Assembly (NCBI GenBank): GCA_025677815.1
Contig: JAIXMP010000095.1
Coordinates: forward strand, 1-16,070
DNA length: 16,070 nt
Direction: 5' to 3'
Source of the DNA: Phascolomyces articulosus
Lineage: Eukaryota > Mucoromycota > Mucoromycetes > Mucorales > Lichtheimiaceae
The notes under the pieces were generated by a model. It saw only the letters and a program-made list of their open reading frames with translations, was not told where the DNA came from and searched no databases. The stretch's first letter is position 1, and each line of letters begins with the position of its first letter. The position numbers and the translations under genes were made by a program. Below are positions 7,976-16,070 of the stretch, piece after piece.

Positions 7976-9777
7976 TATTGTACATCCTCAAACAACAAGG
8001 TGATTTGACTAATAGCATTCATATAATGTCATTCAGCTGCATGAGCAGAAGTAGGGTCAAACTAAGGGTCAACAGGGATTTTGGATTCAATATGAATAGG
8101 GTGAAGGTGATTGGTGTGTACCCAAGAGTTATATACTTTACCACGCATGTCTTCCAACTAGTAAATGTCACTATTTGGTCTTGAGGCAATTATTTTGTAG
8201 GGACCCTTCTAATTAAATTCTAAGCTGAATTTATTTTCATGTCACATTAAAACATGATTGTTCACTAAGAATTTTTGAGGTTTCAGAGCTGTGTCCCAAA
8301 GTACTTTATCTTTGAGTACATTTTGTTTCAATCTTTGTTCAGCATGAGCCCAAGTTTCACATAATCAATATACTTTAGCAACACAACCTTAGATAACCAG
8401 TGAATCTTCTTGAATAGAATCAGGGATGCTCATAAAAGGTTGGAGAAAATCACTAGGTAATACTAGTTCTTGACCATATATAAGGAAGAAGGGACTGAAA
8501 CCAGTAGTGCGATGCTTTTGGATATTATAAGCAAAACAGATGGTTTGACGAATTGATCCCAAAGATGAATTTTTCCATTATAGTATTTTCATATCATTTG
8601 TTTGAGTATACCATTGGTTCTTTCTACTTTTGAGTTGGTATATGATGAAAAGCACTGGTGAGTATATGGTTGACTTTGATATGATCCAGATAATGATTTA
8701 GTATACTTGACATGAAATTGGCACCACAATCCATAAGTATTTCAGCTGGCGCACCGAACTTAAGTACAATTTCCATATAAATAAAATCAGCGATAGCTTC
8801 TCTAGTAGCATCCAGCAGAGCACTACAGATTGTTTAATTAGTAGCATAATCGACTGCCACTAGTAACCATTGATTTTTATTGACAGTTGTAGGTAGTTCA
8901 CCGACAAAATCGAGATACTATTGAGAGAAAGCAGGAGGGACATTCAATGGTTTCATAGGAGCATGATGGACATCATGATTAGCATTAGCTGCTAGTTGAC
9001 ATTGTGGACATGATGCTAACCAATCCTGGATGTTAGAACGTATATGGGCCACCAATAACACGACTTCATTAAATGAAAAACAGTTGTATGACCAGCATGA
9101 CCATAGGACTTGTGAAATTCTTGAACAAGATCTGCACAACGAGCAAACAACACAAATTCTGCACATTTCATACCATCATTAACTGTTTTTACAAAACGAA
9201 AAACTATATTGTTTTCAACTATGAATTTATCTTTATGTTTCTTTAAAAGGTCCTTATATAAAGGTGGCCATTGTTCTTCAGACCTCACATAGAATTTTGG
9301 CCAATTGGATTCTTAGATAGATTTGACAGCATAGAGGTAATGTGGTTCTAATGATTTTTCTTCAGTAATGCAAGTAGGACCATCATGGTAGGATAACAGA
9401 TCATAAACATAATTATCCTTACTAGGCTTGTACTAGATATTTGGATCATATAGTTCTATTTTGGCAATCTATTGAGTCAAACAGGTGTCAGTTTCTTTTA
9501 TAAGTGAAAATATTTGAGTAGGTGATGATTGGATAGGATGATATAATCTCTTCCCTCGATAAAACAATGCCATTGTCGAAGACAATATAGGATAGCTAGT
9601 AGCTCTCTTTCTTGTGCCAGATAGTTATGCTCTGATAATGAAAATTTCTTTGACTCGAAAGCAAGAGGGTGCAATGATCCATTAGGTCCTTTTTGTAATA
9701 ATACTCTACTGGCACCAAAATCAGAGGCATCAGTTTCAATCAAATATGGTAACTCTAGGTTAGGTGGCAGTAATAGC
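7976..9777 (-). pseudogene. Ty3/Gypsy pol, RNase H through integrase C-terminus (heavily mutated)
   Basis: Read from 9777 downward. 9777-9498 is the RNase H domain: Asp17 in ETDASDFG and Glu59 in ERELLAI are kept, but the usual TDH is SNHH, so a catalytic Asp is replaced by Asn. Around 9290-9060 lies the H2C2 zinc-binding domain (YGHAGH, CYWWP). A frameshift near 9060 leads to CPQCQ and MKPLNVP. The integrase core then shows LDFVGELP, LMDCGANF (Asp kept, the usual Arg replaced by Cys) and, after another frameshift near 8620, SKVERTNG with the catalytic Glu. The tail around 8215-8000 contains KGPYKI and aligns with the end of copy 1. Stops include TAG 8211-8209 (same place as TAG 875-877 of copy 1) and TAG 8064-8062 (Trp in copy 1). 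The reverse transcriptase is missing: the frame is cut at the left end of the MULE. Confidence 0.9.
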
Positions 9778-10683
9778 ACTCCCTTATTTTACCCTCACTT
9801 TTTCAAGTTGAGTTTTAAAATTTTTTAGAATAATTTTGCCCTCAATTTTTACCCTCAATTTTTGCTAAGAGAAAAAATCTTTTGAAAAAAAAAAGTAAAA
9901 AAAAAATAGATCTTGACAATTGCAAATATGGAACTAGTACATTTACAACAATGACGTCATGGAATGCATATACTATATGCTATTTTTGCCATAGATTACG
10001 AAACACAGCTCATAAATGGTGCTTCAATTATAAATCAAAAGAGAAAAATGGAGAAACAATTCAGAATGGTATAGGTAATAATATTATAATAAAACCACAT
10101 AACAATTATTTTTTATACATAGGAAAAGATAAACCATTTCAATGGAGCATTGCTAAATATGAATCATATGATGTATTAAATATTGAAAGAGGAATCAGAG
10201 GTATAAAGTAAGAATAGGTTGAATGGAAGGAAGTGTATTGTGTATAGTCATGGTAAACCTTTTTTACTAATTATTTTCAACCTTCTCTTTATATATATAC
10301 CTGATCTTTTTTTTGTTTTCTATTGCATCATCACCACTACCACCACTACACCACAATAATTATATATTTATAACGATATGAACTATAGCAACATGTTTTG
10401 GATAAAAAAAAACTATGCATAATACTAGGTATGTTGAAATTATGTAAAAAATAAAAAGATAGTTTTTTTTATCAACTTTTCTTAATGATTACCATTTTAT
10501 TTTACAGGGAATACACACACATATTTTTTTTATTTACAATGTTCAATCTATTCAGTATTGCAATACCAATTCAATAAATAAAAGGACAATACTCTTAGCA
10601 ACATGACAGTACACAAACGTTAAGGAAATTGGATTATTATGATAGATGGATATAAGGGGAGGAATATATTTTTTTGTTATATA
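9778..10683 (+). repeat. Left terminal inverted repeat of the MULE
   Basis: It pairs along about 900 bp with 14410-15318 in reverse complement, at about 95% identity by eye, with small length changes in homopolymers. Near the tip the motif (A/G)CCCTCA(A/C)TTTTT occurs three times (9791-9803, 9838-9850, 9851-9863), possibly transposase binding sites. Further in is an open frame at 9882-10211. Confidence 0.93.
9882..10211 (+). CDS. Open frame inside the left TIR arm (hypothetical, possibly captured)
   Basis: A 109-codon frame lies wholly inside the left TIR arm and reads inward. It begins with a Lys-rich stretch and has Cys residues in CYFCHRL and HKWCFNY. It ends with GKDKPFQWSIAKYE and NIERGIRGIK before TAA. 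The right arm carries the same sequence with two nonsense changes: TAG opposite the Trp of TSWNAY, and TGA at 15094-15092 opposite the Arg of RLRN. An acceptor-like TTTTTATACATAG before GKDKPF suggests it could contain an intron. I do not recognise the protein. It may be a fragment of a host gene captured into the arms, as in Pack-MULEs, or a chance frame in ordinary TIR DNA. Confidence 0.25.
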   Translation: MKKKSKKKIDLDNCKYGTSTFTTMTSWNAYTICYFCHRLRNTAHKWCFNYKSKEKNGETIQNGIGNNIIIKPHNNYFLYIGKDKPFQWSIAKYESYDVLNIERGIRGIK

Positions 10684-11092
10684 TAACACAACTATACAAA
10701 ACTATATAAAACCACACGATCATTTTTAATATATTCATCAACACTAATACAACAGTATAGATAACCTAGATTAATTACTATCATGATTATGGAATGGAAA
10801 CATATAATGAATAAATTATCTTAGATAAAGATTATAATTTTTTCTTAATAACAATTCTAATTTTTTTTTGAAAAAAAAATGTTTTGTAATAATTAAAATT
10901 ATTTGGATCGCTTATATATAAATATATATATTTTGATATTATTTATTTTAGATCAATTAAAAATAATATATAGATAGTTTAATAGTTAGATCATATATAT
11001 AAATATATAGATAAATATAAAAATGAAGGAGGATAGTTGATGAGGATATGTAGTTAAAATATAAAAGGAAAATAGATGGGAGAGAAAATGTA
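10684..11092. other. Non-coding MULE interior, 3' side of the transposase
   Basis: AT-rich DNA between the left arm and the transposase stop. No gene was seen on either strand. It should hold the 3' UTR of the transposase, which is read on the - strand. Confidence 0.5.
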
Positions 11093-13934
11093 TTATAGAT
11101 GATGTTGTGTGTTGGATCGTCTTGTATGATCATGTTGTTGCAGCATATTTTGGTAGAGTTGTTTAAGCTCCTGGATAAGCTGTTCATAATGTTCTGCCTC
11201 CTCTTATGAAATTGTTGTTAAGTTTAATACACGATTATGATTATGATGTAATGATGTAAATGTTTGTGTAATATATCTTATATTATCAGCTCCATTATCA
11301 ATAACAATATCCTCTTCCACATTAGTTAAACTTTGTGTACTGATAGACTGTATATCTTGAGAGGCATCTTGGTTATTTTGTTCCCTATCAGTATTAGTTA
11401 TTTGCATAGTCATCTCCCTTGCATTTTGTTGCTCTAATTCAAAAAGAATCGGCATGTTGGTAAAACGCTTCAACAAGTACATATATTTATATGGTGCATT
11501 TCTACTAGTATAATCAGGGCAACTGCATTATATTATATATATATATCATTATCAACAATGACATTATATAAGGGGGCAGAGCAAGTTAAACAAGATACAA
11601 ATGATCTTACTGCCCAGTTTCCAACCATTGGGTTACTGTTATGTTTACCTTCAGGATTGTGAATTCTTACTAAAATTTCATGTGCTGGAATAGTTGATGC
11701 AATATATCAATGAGATGATAATTGGTTTTCTAATGGACCTATATGACCACTATTGCCTAAGATCTGTGCATGTTCTTGCTGGAAGTAAAACTCGACTTCA
11801 TTTGTTAAAATAAAAATAAGATGATCGAAATGCTTATTGAGAAAGATTTTGATTTTTTATTATTTAAGTATTTTTTTATATTTTCTAAATCTTAAATTTA
11901 TTTTTAATTTTAAATTATATTCTTTTTTTAAATTAATTTGAAAACTCAAATATTGTTTAATTTCCATTAGTATATTTATTCTTAAATATAAACTCTAATA
12001 ACTAAAAATAAGTACATAAATTATATCCTAATATTACATGTATTATGTTATGTTTCTTATTACAAATATGTTTAAGATAAATAACTTTGAGTTGGTTATG
12101 CCATAACTAAATATAATATAATGAGAAATGTTTAAATAAACAGTATATATTAAGAATAATTTAAGTTACCAAATGAGATAATATTATTCTAAAAATAGAA
12201 ATTATTAATAGTATAAATATTTTAAAATGTTACATAAAAAGTTATATATATAGAAAAAGAGAGATAAGTTAAAATAAATTAATTATTATAATTTTTTAAA
12301 TTTTAAGAAATTAAGAAAACAAAAAAAAATTAAGCAAAATTAGATTTTTATAAATAATTTATATTAAAAAGTAATAATATACTAATATATATTTAATAAT
12401 CTTGAATGTTCCTCAATAGATTCAAAGGTCAAACATTATTAAATTTATTTTTGAATAAAAATTATAATGATAAATTTATATTAGAATATTACTTACCTCA
12501 ATGAAATTGTTAGTTAGGTGAACTTGTTGTATAGGATCAACATATGAGTAGGCCCAACGTTGAATTATATGAAGAGGTTCCCATTGTTGTTGAAAATAAT
12601 TAAGGAATTCATGTTGATCACGAAATGTATTTTTAAATTGTTGAATTGCATCATTCATTGCATTGGTATTTTCCTTATGCATAATATCTTTTAATGCAAT
12701 CATCATACGTTGTCGATATTGTTGCTGCTCTTCTGCTGTATATGATGCATTTAAACGAACTTTCAATTTCAATTGTCGATTCCATGCCTGAATAACATGG
12801 AATGCACAGTAATGGATTATTGCATTAGGGAAGACAGCCTGGATAGCATTTACTTCTGCAATACTACAATCGATAGTCATTGAGTTAATCATAAAGTTGC
12901 AGGTATTACGAAGAAAAAGTAACCATTGTTGAATTGGTGGGGAGGAATGATTATTTGTAAACATGTACGCAATTGGATAACCTGTCCCTGTATGTTGGTC
13001 TTTTGTTACAATGGTATACATTATATCATTGACACGTGAGGTTATTTTATATGTAGCATCCATACAAACAGATGTAGCATGTTGCAAATGGTACTGTTGT
13101 GTTGGTGATATGAAACCAAATGAAAAAACATTGTTGTTGCTTGTATAATCTGATGGATTACTATTAAAAATAATGTAATTATCTTGTGGAAGTTTTTCTT
13201 CAAGCCAAATCTGTACTGATAGCATATCATTCTGATTAAATTCATAGAGGTCCTTTTTCAACTAAATCAATATAAAAAATAGCAGATTTGTTATATTAAT
13301 TAATTATATTTAAAACTGAAATACACCTTTATATTATAGTATACCTTATTCATTATATTATATACATCCTCATAATGGACCCTTCTTTGACCAGTATTAC
13401 TATCCCCAACAACTGAATCAAGTTGACGTAAAATAGTCATCCGAATATCACGGCAGTTGCGTCCTTCACTTAGTTGTCTTTTAATTGATTGAACTACTTC
13501 AGTAGTTAGTCCTAAGTATGGACATCCTCACTACTACCACAAACATGATTGGTATGGTTATGAAGCATTTCAAATTCACACTCATCAGGAACACTATTGT
13601 AGATTCTGATTCGTAGGGCACCTTGACAACCACATTTTTTTGAATCCTTTTGGGCTAATCGAACCTCCCGTCTAGGTATATACTGACCAGCACGATGACA
13701 ATAAAGTAGTTCATTGTAGATGACTGAAGAACCAAATCGTTTATTTTTTTGAACCCATCGAGCACTGCACAATTCAGAAATAAGAGTTAAGCAATCATCC
13801 TTTTGATCAGCACGAACATAAAATTTTTGTTCTGGTACAAGAGCAGAAACGCCAGGAATTGCTGAATGAACAAGTGCATTTTGGATTGTATCTTTTGTAA
13901 GAACTTGGTGATTATTAGCTGGTTGTTGATCCAT
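11093..13934 (-). pseudogene. MULE transposase (zinc cluster, DDE, SWIM), multi-exon, broken outside the catalytic exon
   Basis: The Mutator-like transposase moves the surrounding element. Exon A, 13934-13345, starts MDQQPANN and has a FAR1/WRKY-GCM1-like zinc cluster (YCHRAG, KKCGCQG, HNHTNH). Exon B, 13261-12497, is fully open and holds the MULE domain: counted from 13261, Asp68 (CMDATYK), Asp131 (TIDCS), Cys152/His155 (YCAFH) and Glu255 (TNNFIE), with Glu as the last codon before donor GTAAGT. Exon C starts at 12106 with LWHNQLKVIYLK. Exon D, from 11832, continues FDHLIFIL and VEFYFQQEH to a SWIM-like region (CSCPDY, YKYMYLLKR) and a Gln-rich tail ending at TAA 11095-11093. Total is about 720 codons, within family range. 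Lesions: 1-nt frameshift near 13512, TGA 11709-11707, frameshift in a TA run near 11535, TAA 11206-11204. In the SWIM finger the expected CKH is YKY. The end of exon C is uncertain. Confidence 0.88.
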
Positions 13935-14409
13935 AGTAAAAAAGTAAAATTTGATTGAAATTGAAAAAATAAAGAGAAGTAAAGTAATATCTTATAATAA
14001 GATGAAAAAGGATAAAAGGGAGAAAAAAAGAAAAAGAGTATACTTTCTATTTAATTAATTCTTTTGTTACACTTCATTTTCTCTGTCCTTCCATACTGTT
14101 TTATCTATGTGTATCCGTTTTTTATGCTTTACTACTCTATTAAACCCTTCCATATATTTATATCGATATGAATAGCCATAATAATTTATTTCTATCATTT
14201 CATTCTTTTTATCTACTTTTATCTATCTTTCAGATTTAAAAAAAAAGACCTACAACATCTAGAATAGTTGAAAAGAAAAAAGCTGAACATTAATCCAATA
14301 CAATTCCATTAATGAACAGGTCAGTTCGATTTTTATGTTGGTAATATATTCATGCTGTTCATTGTAGTATAGTAGTGTTGTAAAATATAAATGAAGATCA
14401 TAATACTGT
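13935..14409. other. MULE transposase upstream region
   Basis: Non-coding DNA between the transposase ATG and the right arm, presumably holding its promoter, read on the - strand. A perfect 9-bp inverted repeat, AATGAACAG (14311-14319) and CTGTTCATT (14355-14363), lies just inside the arm. No clear TATA element can be singled out in this AT-rich context. Confidence 0.5.
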
Positions 14410-15318
14410 GATAATATATAAAAAAATATATTCCCCCCTTTATATCCATCTATCATAATAATCCAATTTCCTTAACGTTTGTGTACTGTTATGTTGCTAA
14501 GAGTATCGTCCTTTTATTTATTGAATTGGTATTGCAATACTGAATGGATTGAACATTGTAAATAAAAAAAAATATGTGTGTGTATTCCCTGTAAAATAAA
14601 AGGTAATCATTAAGAAAAGTTGATAAAAAAAACTATCTTTTTATTTTTTACATGATTTCAACATACCTAGTATTATGCATAGTTTTTTTTTCCAAAACAT
14701 GTTGCTATAGTTCGTATCGTTATAAATATATAATTATTGTGGTGTAGTGGTGGTAGTGGTGATGATGCAACAGAAAACAAAAAAAAGATCGGGTATATAT
14801 ATAAAGAGAAGGTTGAAAATAATTAGTAAAAAAGGTTTACCATGACTATACACAATACACTTCCTTCCATTCAACCCATTCTTACTTTATACCTCTGATT
14901 CCTCTTTCAATATTTAATACATCGTACGATTCATGTTTGGCAATGCTCCGTTGAAATGGTTTATCTTTTCCTATATATAAAAAATAATTGTTATGTGGTT
15001 TTATTATAATATTATTACCTATACCGTTCTGAATTGTTTCTCCATTTTTCTCTTTCGATTTATAATTGAAGCGCCATTTATGAGTTGTGTTTCATAATCT
15101 ATGGCGAAAATAGTATATAGTATATGTATTCTATGACATCGTTGTTGTAAATGTACTAGTTCCATATTTGCAATTATTAAGATCTATTTTTTTTTTTTAC
15201 TTTGTTTTTTTCAAAAGATTTTTTCTCTTGGCAAAAATTGAGGGTAAAAATTGAGGGTAAAATTATTCTAAAAAATTTTAAAACTCGACTTGAAAAAGTA
15301 AGGGTAAAATAAGGGAGT
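14410..15318 (-). repeat. Right terminal inverted repeat of the MULE
   Basis: Reverse complement of the left arm, ending in AAGGGAGT. The tip carries the same three-copy motif as TTGAGGGTAAAAATTGAGGG and AGTAAGGGT. Most differences from the left arm are C/T or G/A transitions. This arm keeps CG at many places where the left arm has TG or CA, so it looks less decayed at CpG sites. Confidence 0.93.
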
Positions 15319-15612
15319 ACTAATACTTACTACAGTATAAGGAGATAACTTTGTAAGTTTATTAATTTCCATATTAATTCTATTAAAACTACCAGATAAA
15401 AAGAAGTAAATCACAGCTATAACTAAATAAAGAAGGACCTTTCTACTAGTAAAAAAGAGGTTCCTCTAATAGACTCAGATTTATGACCACAGCAGTTTCT
15501 AAAACTATAGCACCAATAAGGTATTTTGTTACTTGGAAAGATTAGCTTCATTAAATTTCCATTTAGGCAAGAAGGGGCATTTTTAGTAAAAATATCTTGA
15601 TCAAGTAACCAG
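15319..15612 (-). pseudogene. Second Merlin/IS1595-like transposase, N-terminal exon only
   Basis: A - strand exon opens after an acceptor-like TATTTTAG at 15613-15620. It reads WLLDQDIFTKNAPSCLNG, then YWCYSFRNCCGHKSES and SIRGTS. After a 1-nt frameshift near 15448 it continues VIYFFLSGSF and LSPYTVVSIS. Each block lines up with exon 1 of the gene at 1999-3322: WLLEEGIFSRHAPNCSNG, WRCIRSNCC, VIYFFLAQY and LAPDTVTSII. The two are clearly homologous but far diverged. The exon stops at the MULE right end, so the DDE catalytic part is missing, and it does not reappear beyond the MULE left end. Its 5' exon is not recognised; the intron before it contains the MITE at 15643-15857. A GTAAGT in the last codons could alternatively be a splice donor. 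Confidence 0.75.
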
Positions 15613-15642
15613 CTAAAATATATATATATTATTAAATATCTA

Positions 15643-15857
15643 CACTAGCTCACAAAAGTGTTCATCACTTTTATAAATATTACTCTTTATTCTTATACCT
15701 CAATAACTATAAATAGTAGAGAGATAAAACTTATACCAAAAAAACTTCTACATATAGGCTTTCCAAAAATATAAAATCACTGAGTTTAAATTAATTTGTG
15801 ACTTTAAAACTAGGGGTCAAAGTAAATAATAGTGGTGAACACTTTTGTGAGCACCCT
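15643..15857. mobile_element. Tc1/mariner-like MITE, about 215 bp
   Basis: GCTCACAAAAGTGTTCA(T/C)CACT occurs at 15648-15669 and in reverse complement at 15831-15852, a 22-bp inverted repeat with one mismatch. Five less conserved bases lie outside each repeat, then TA (15641-15642 and 15858-15859), consistent with the TA target duplication of Tc1/mariner elements. The interior has no coding capacity, so it is a non-autonomous copy. Confidence 0.75.
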
Positions 15858-15859
15858 TA

Positions 15860-16070
15860 AAGTTTTACCAAATATCATTTGTAATTATTTCAAAATGTAA
15901 GTAACAGTATTTATAATTTATATATAAGTTCTATAATGTAAATGGAAATATAAAATGAAATTTTTACATTGCTAATTCTAATTTTGACATTTAACATTTA
16001 AATTGCAATTAGATTACTAATTCAAAATGGCATACTCTAAACCCATCAGTAATGATCAAGTAAATCATGT
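15860..16070. other. AT-rich flank
   Basis: No gene is recognisable. If the second Merlin copy has a short 5' exon on the - strand it would lie here or just beyond the window, but no specific exon can be defended. Confidence 0.4.

Larger units (their letters stand above)
9778..15318. mobile_element. MULE-type DNA transposon with ~0.9-kb terminal inverted repeats
   Basis: A complete-looking element of about 5.5 kb. Its ends are ACTCCCTTATTTTACCCT (left, from 9778) and the reverse complement (right, to 15318). The arms are 9778-10683 and 14410-15318, and a multi-exon MULE transposase lies between them on the - strand. MULEs usually create 9-bp target duplications. Here the flanking 9-mers AGTAATAGC (9769-9777) and ACTAATACT (15319-15327) match at only 6 of 9 positions. 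The left flank is the Gypsy RNase H frame and the right flank is a Merlin exon; neither continues on the other side. Confidence 0.9.

Noticed and set aside
7978..8184. A 68-codon frame on the + strand.
   Set aside because: It is antisense to the Gypsy copy 2 C-terminal tail, which aligns with copy 1.
10957..11187. A 76-codon frame on the - strand.
   Set aside because: It overlaps the end of the MULE transposase tail in another frame and then runs into AT-rich non-coding DNA.
13042..13245. A 67-codon frame on the - strand.
   Set aside because: It is a shifted-frame shadow of the intact MULE catalytic exon.
14259..14456. A 65-codon frame on the - strand at the inner end of the right arm.
   Set aside because: It crosses the TIR boundary, is low in complexity, and has no counterpart in the left arm.
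15319..15612. Continuation of the Gypsy reverse transcriptase on the right side of the MULE.
   Set aside because: Reading the - strand there gives the Merlin zinc-ribbon region, not reverse transcriptase motifs.

Overview
The window reads as transposon-dense, gene-poor nuclear DNA from a eukaryote, most likely a fungus. It is strongly AT-rich, genes are cut by short GT-AG introns (about 74-103 bp, apart from two longer ones in the MULE), and nearly every protein trace belongs to a transposable element. The mixture of Ty3/Gypsy, intron-bearing Merlin/IS1595 (ISXO2-like), CACTA/Plavaka-type, long-TIR MULE and Tc1/mariner-like elements suggests an early-diverging fungus such as a Mucoromycota or Glomeromycotina lineage. 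That placement is inference from content, not a database result. No rRNA, CRISPR array or confident host gene was seen.

Layout. 1-1290: 3' end of a Ty3/Gypsy element (+ strand): integrase with an intact DD35E core, polypurine tract and the start of an LTR. 1290-1998: AT-rich DNA with a weak tRNA-like remnant and a GATA/GATG microsatellite. 1999-3322: four-exon Merlin/IS1595-like transposase, broken by one in-frame TAG. 3600-3895: diverged ~174-bp tandem repeat. 3900-4864: C-terminal part of a CACTA/Plavaka-type transposase. 5385-6162: decayed four-exon gene of unknown family. 6418-6532: hairpin and possible transposon end. 6740-7300: purine-skewed, then very AT-rich DNA. 7370-7606: Thr/Asn-rich reading frame (- strand). 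About 7592-9777: second Ty3/Gypsy element on the - strand, heavily mutated, with LTR and polypurine tract. 9778-15318: a MULE of about 5.5 kb with ~0.9-kb terminal inverted repeats and a multi-exon transposase (FAR1/WRKY-GCM1-like zinc cluster, MULE DDE, degraded SWIM finger, Gln-rich tail). 15319-15612: N-terminal exon of a second Merlin/IS1595 transposase, cut by the MULE end. 15643-15857: Tc1/mariner-like MITE in the intron upstream of that exon.

The elements do not form one pathway; the window is a nest of successive insertions. Three points stand out. The two MULE flanks belong to different older elements, so this MULE is not a simple insertion into one target. The decay is transition-biased: TIR-arm differences cluster at CpG sites, and Gypsy-copy comparison shows TGG to TAG changes. 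Comparing the two Merlin copies recovers a conserved intron-exon junction and so supports the gene model. The MULE catalytic exon is fully open with all catalytic residues, although the rest of the gene is broken.
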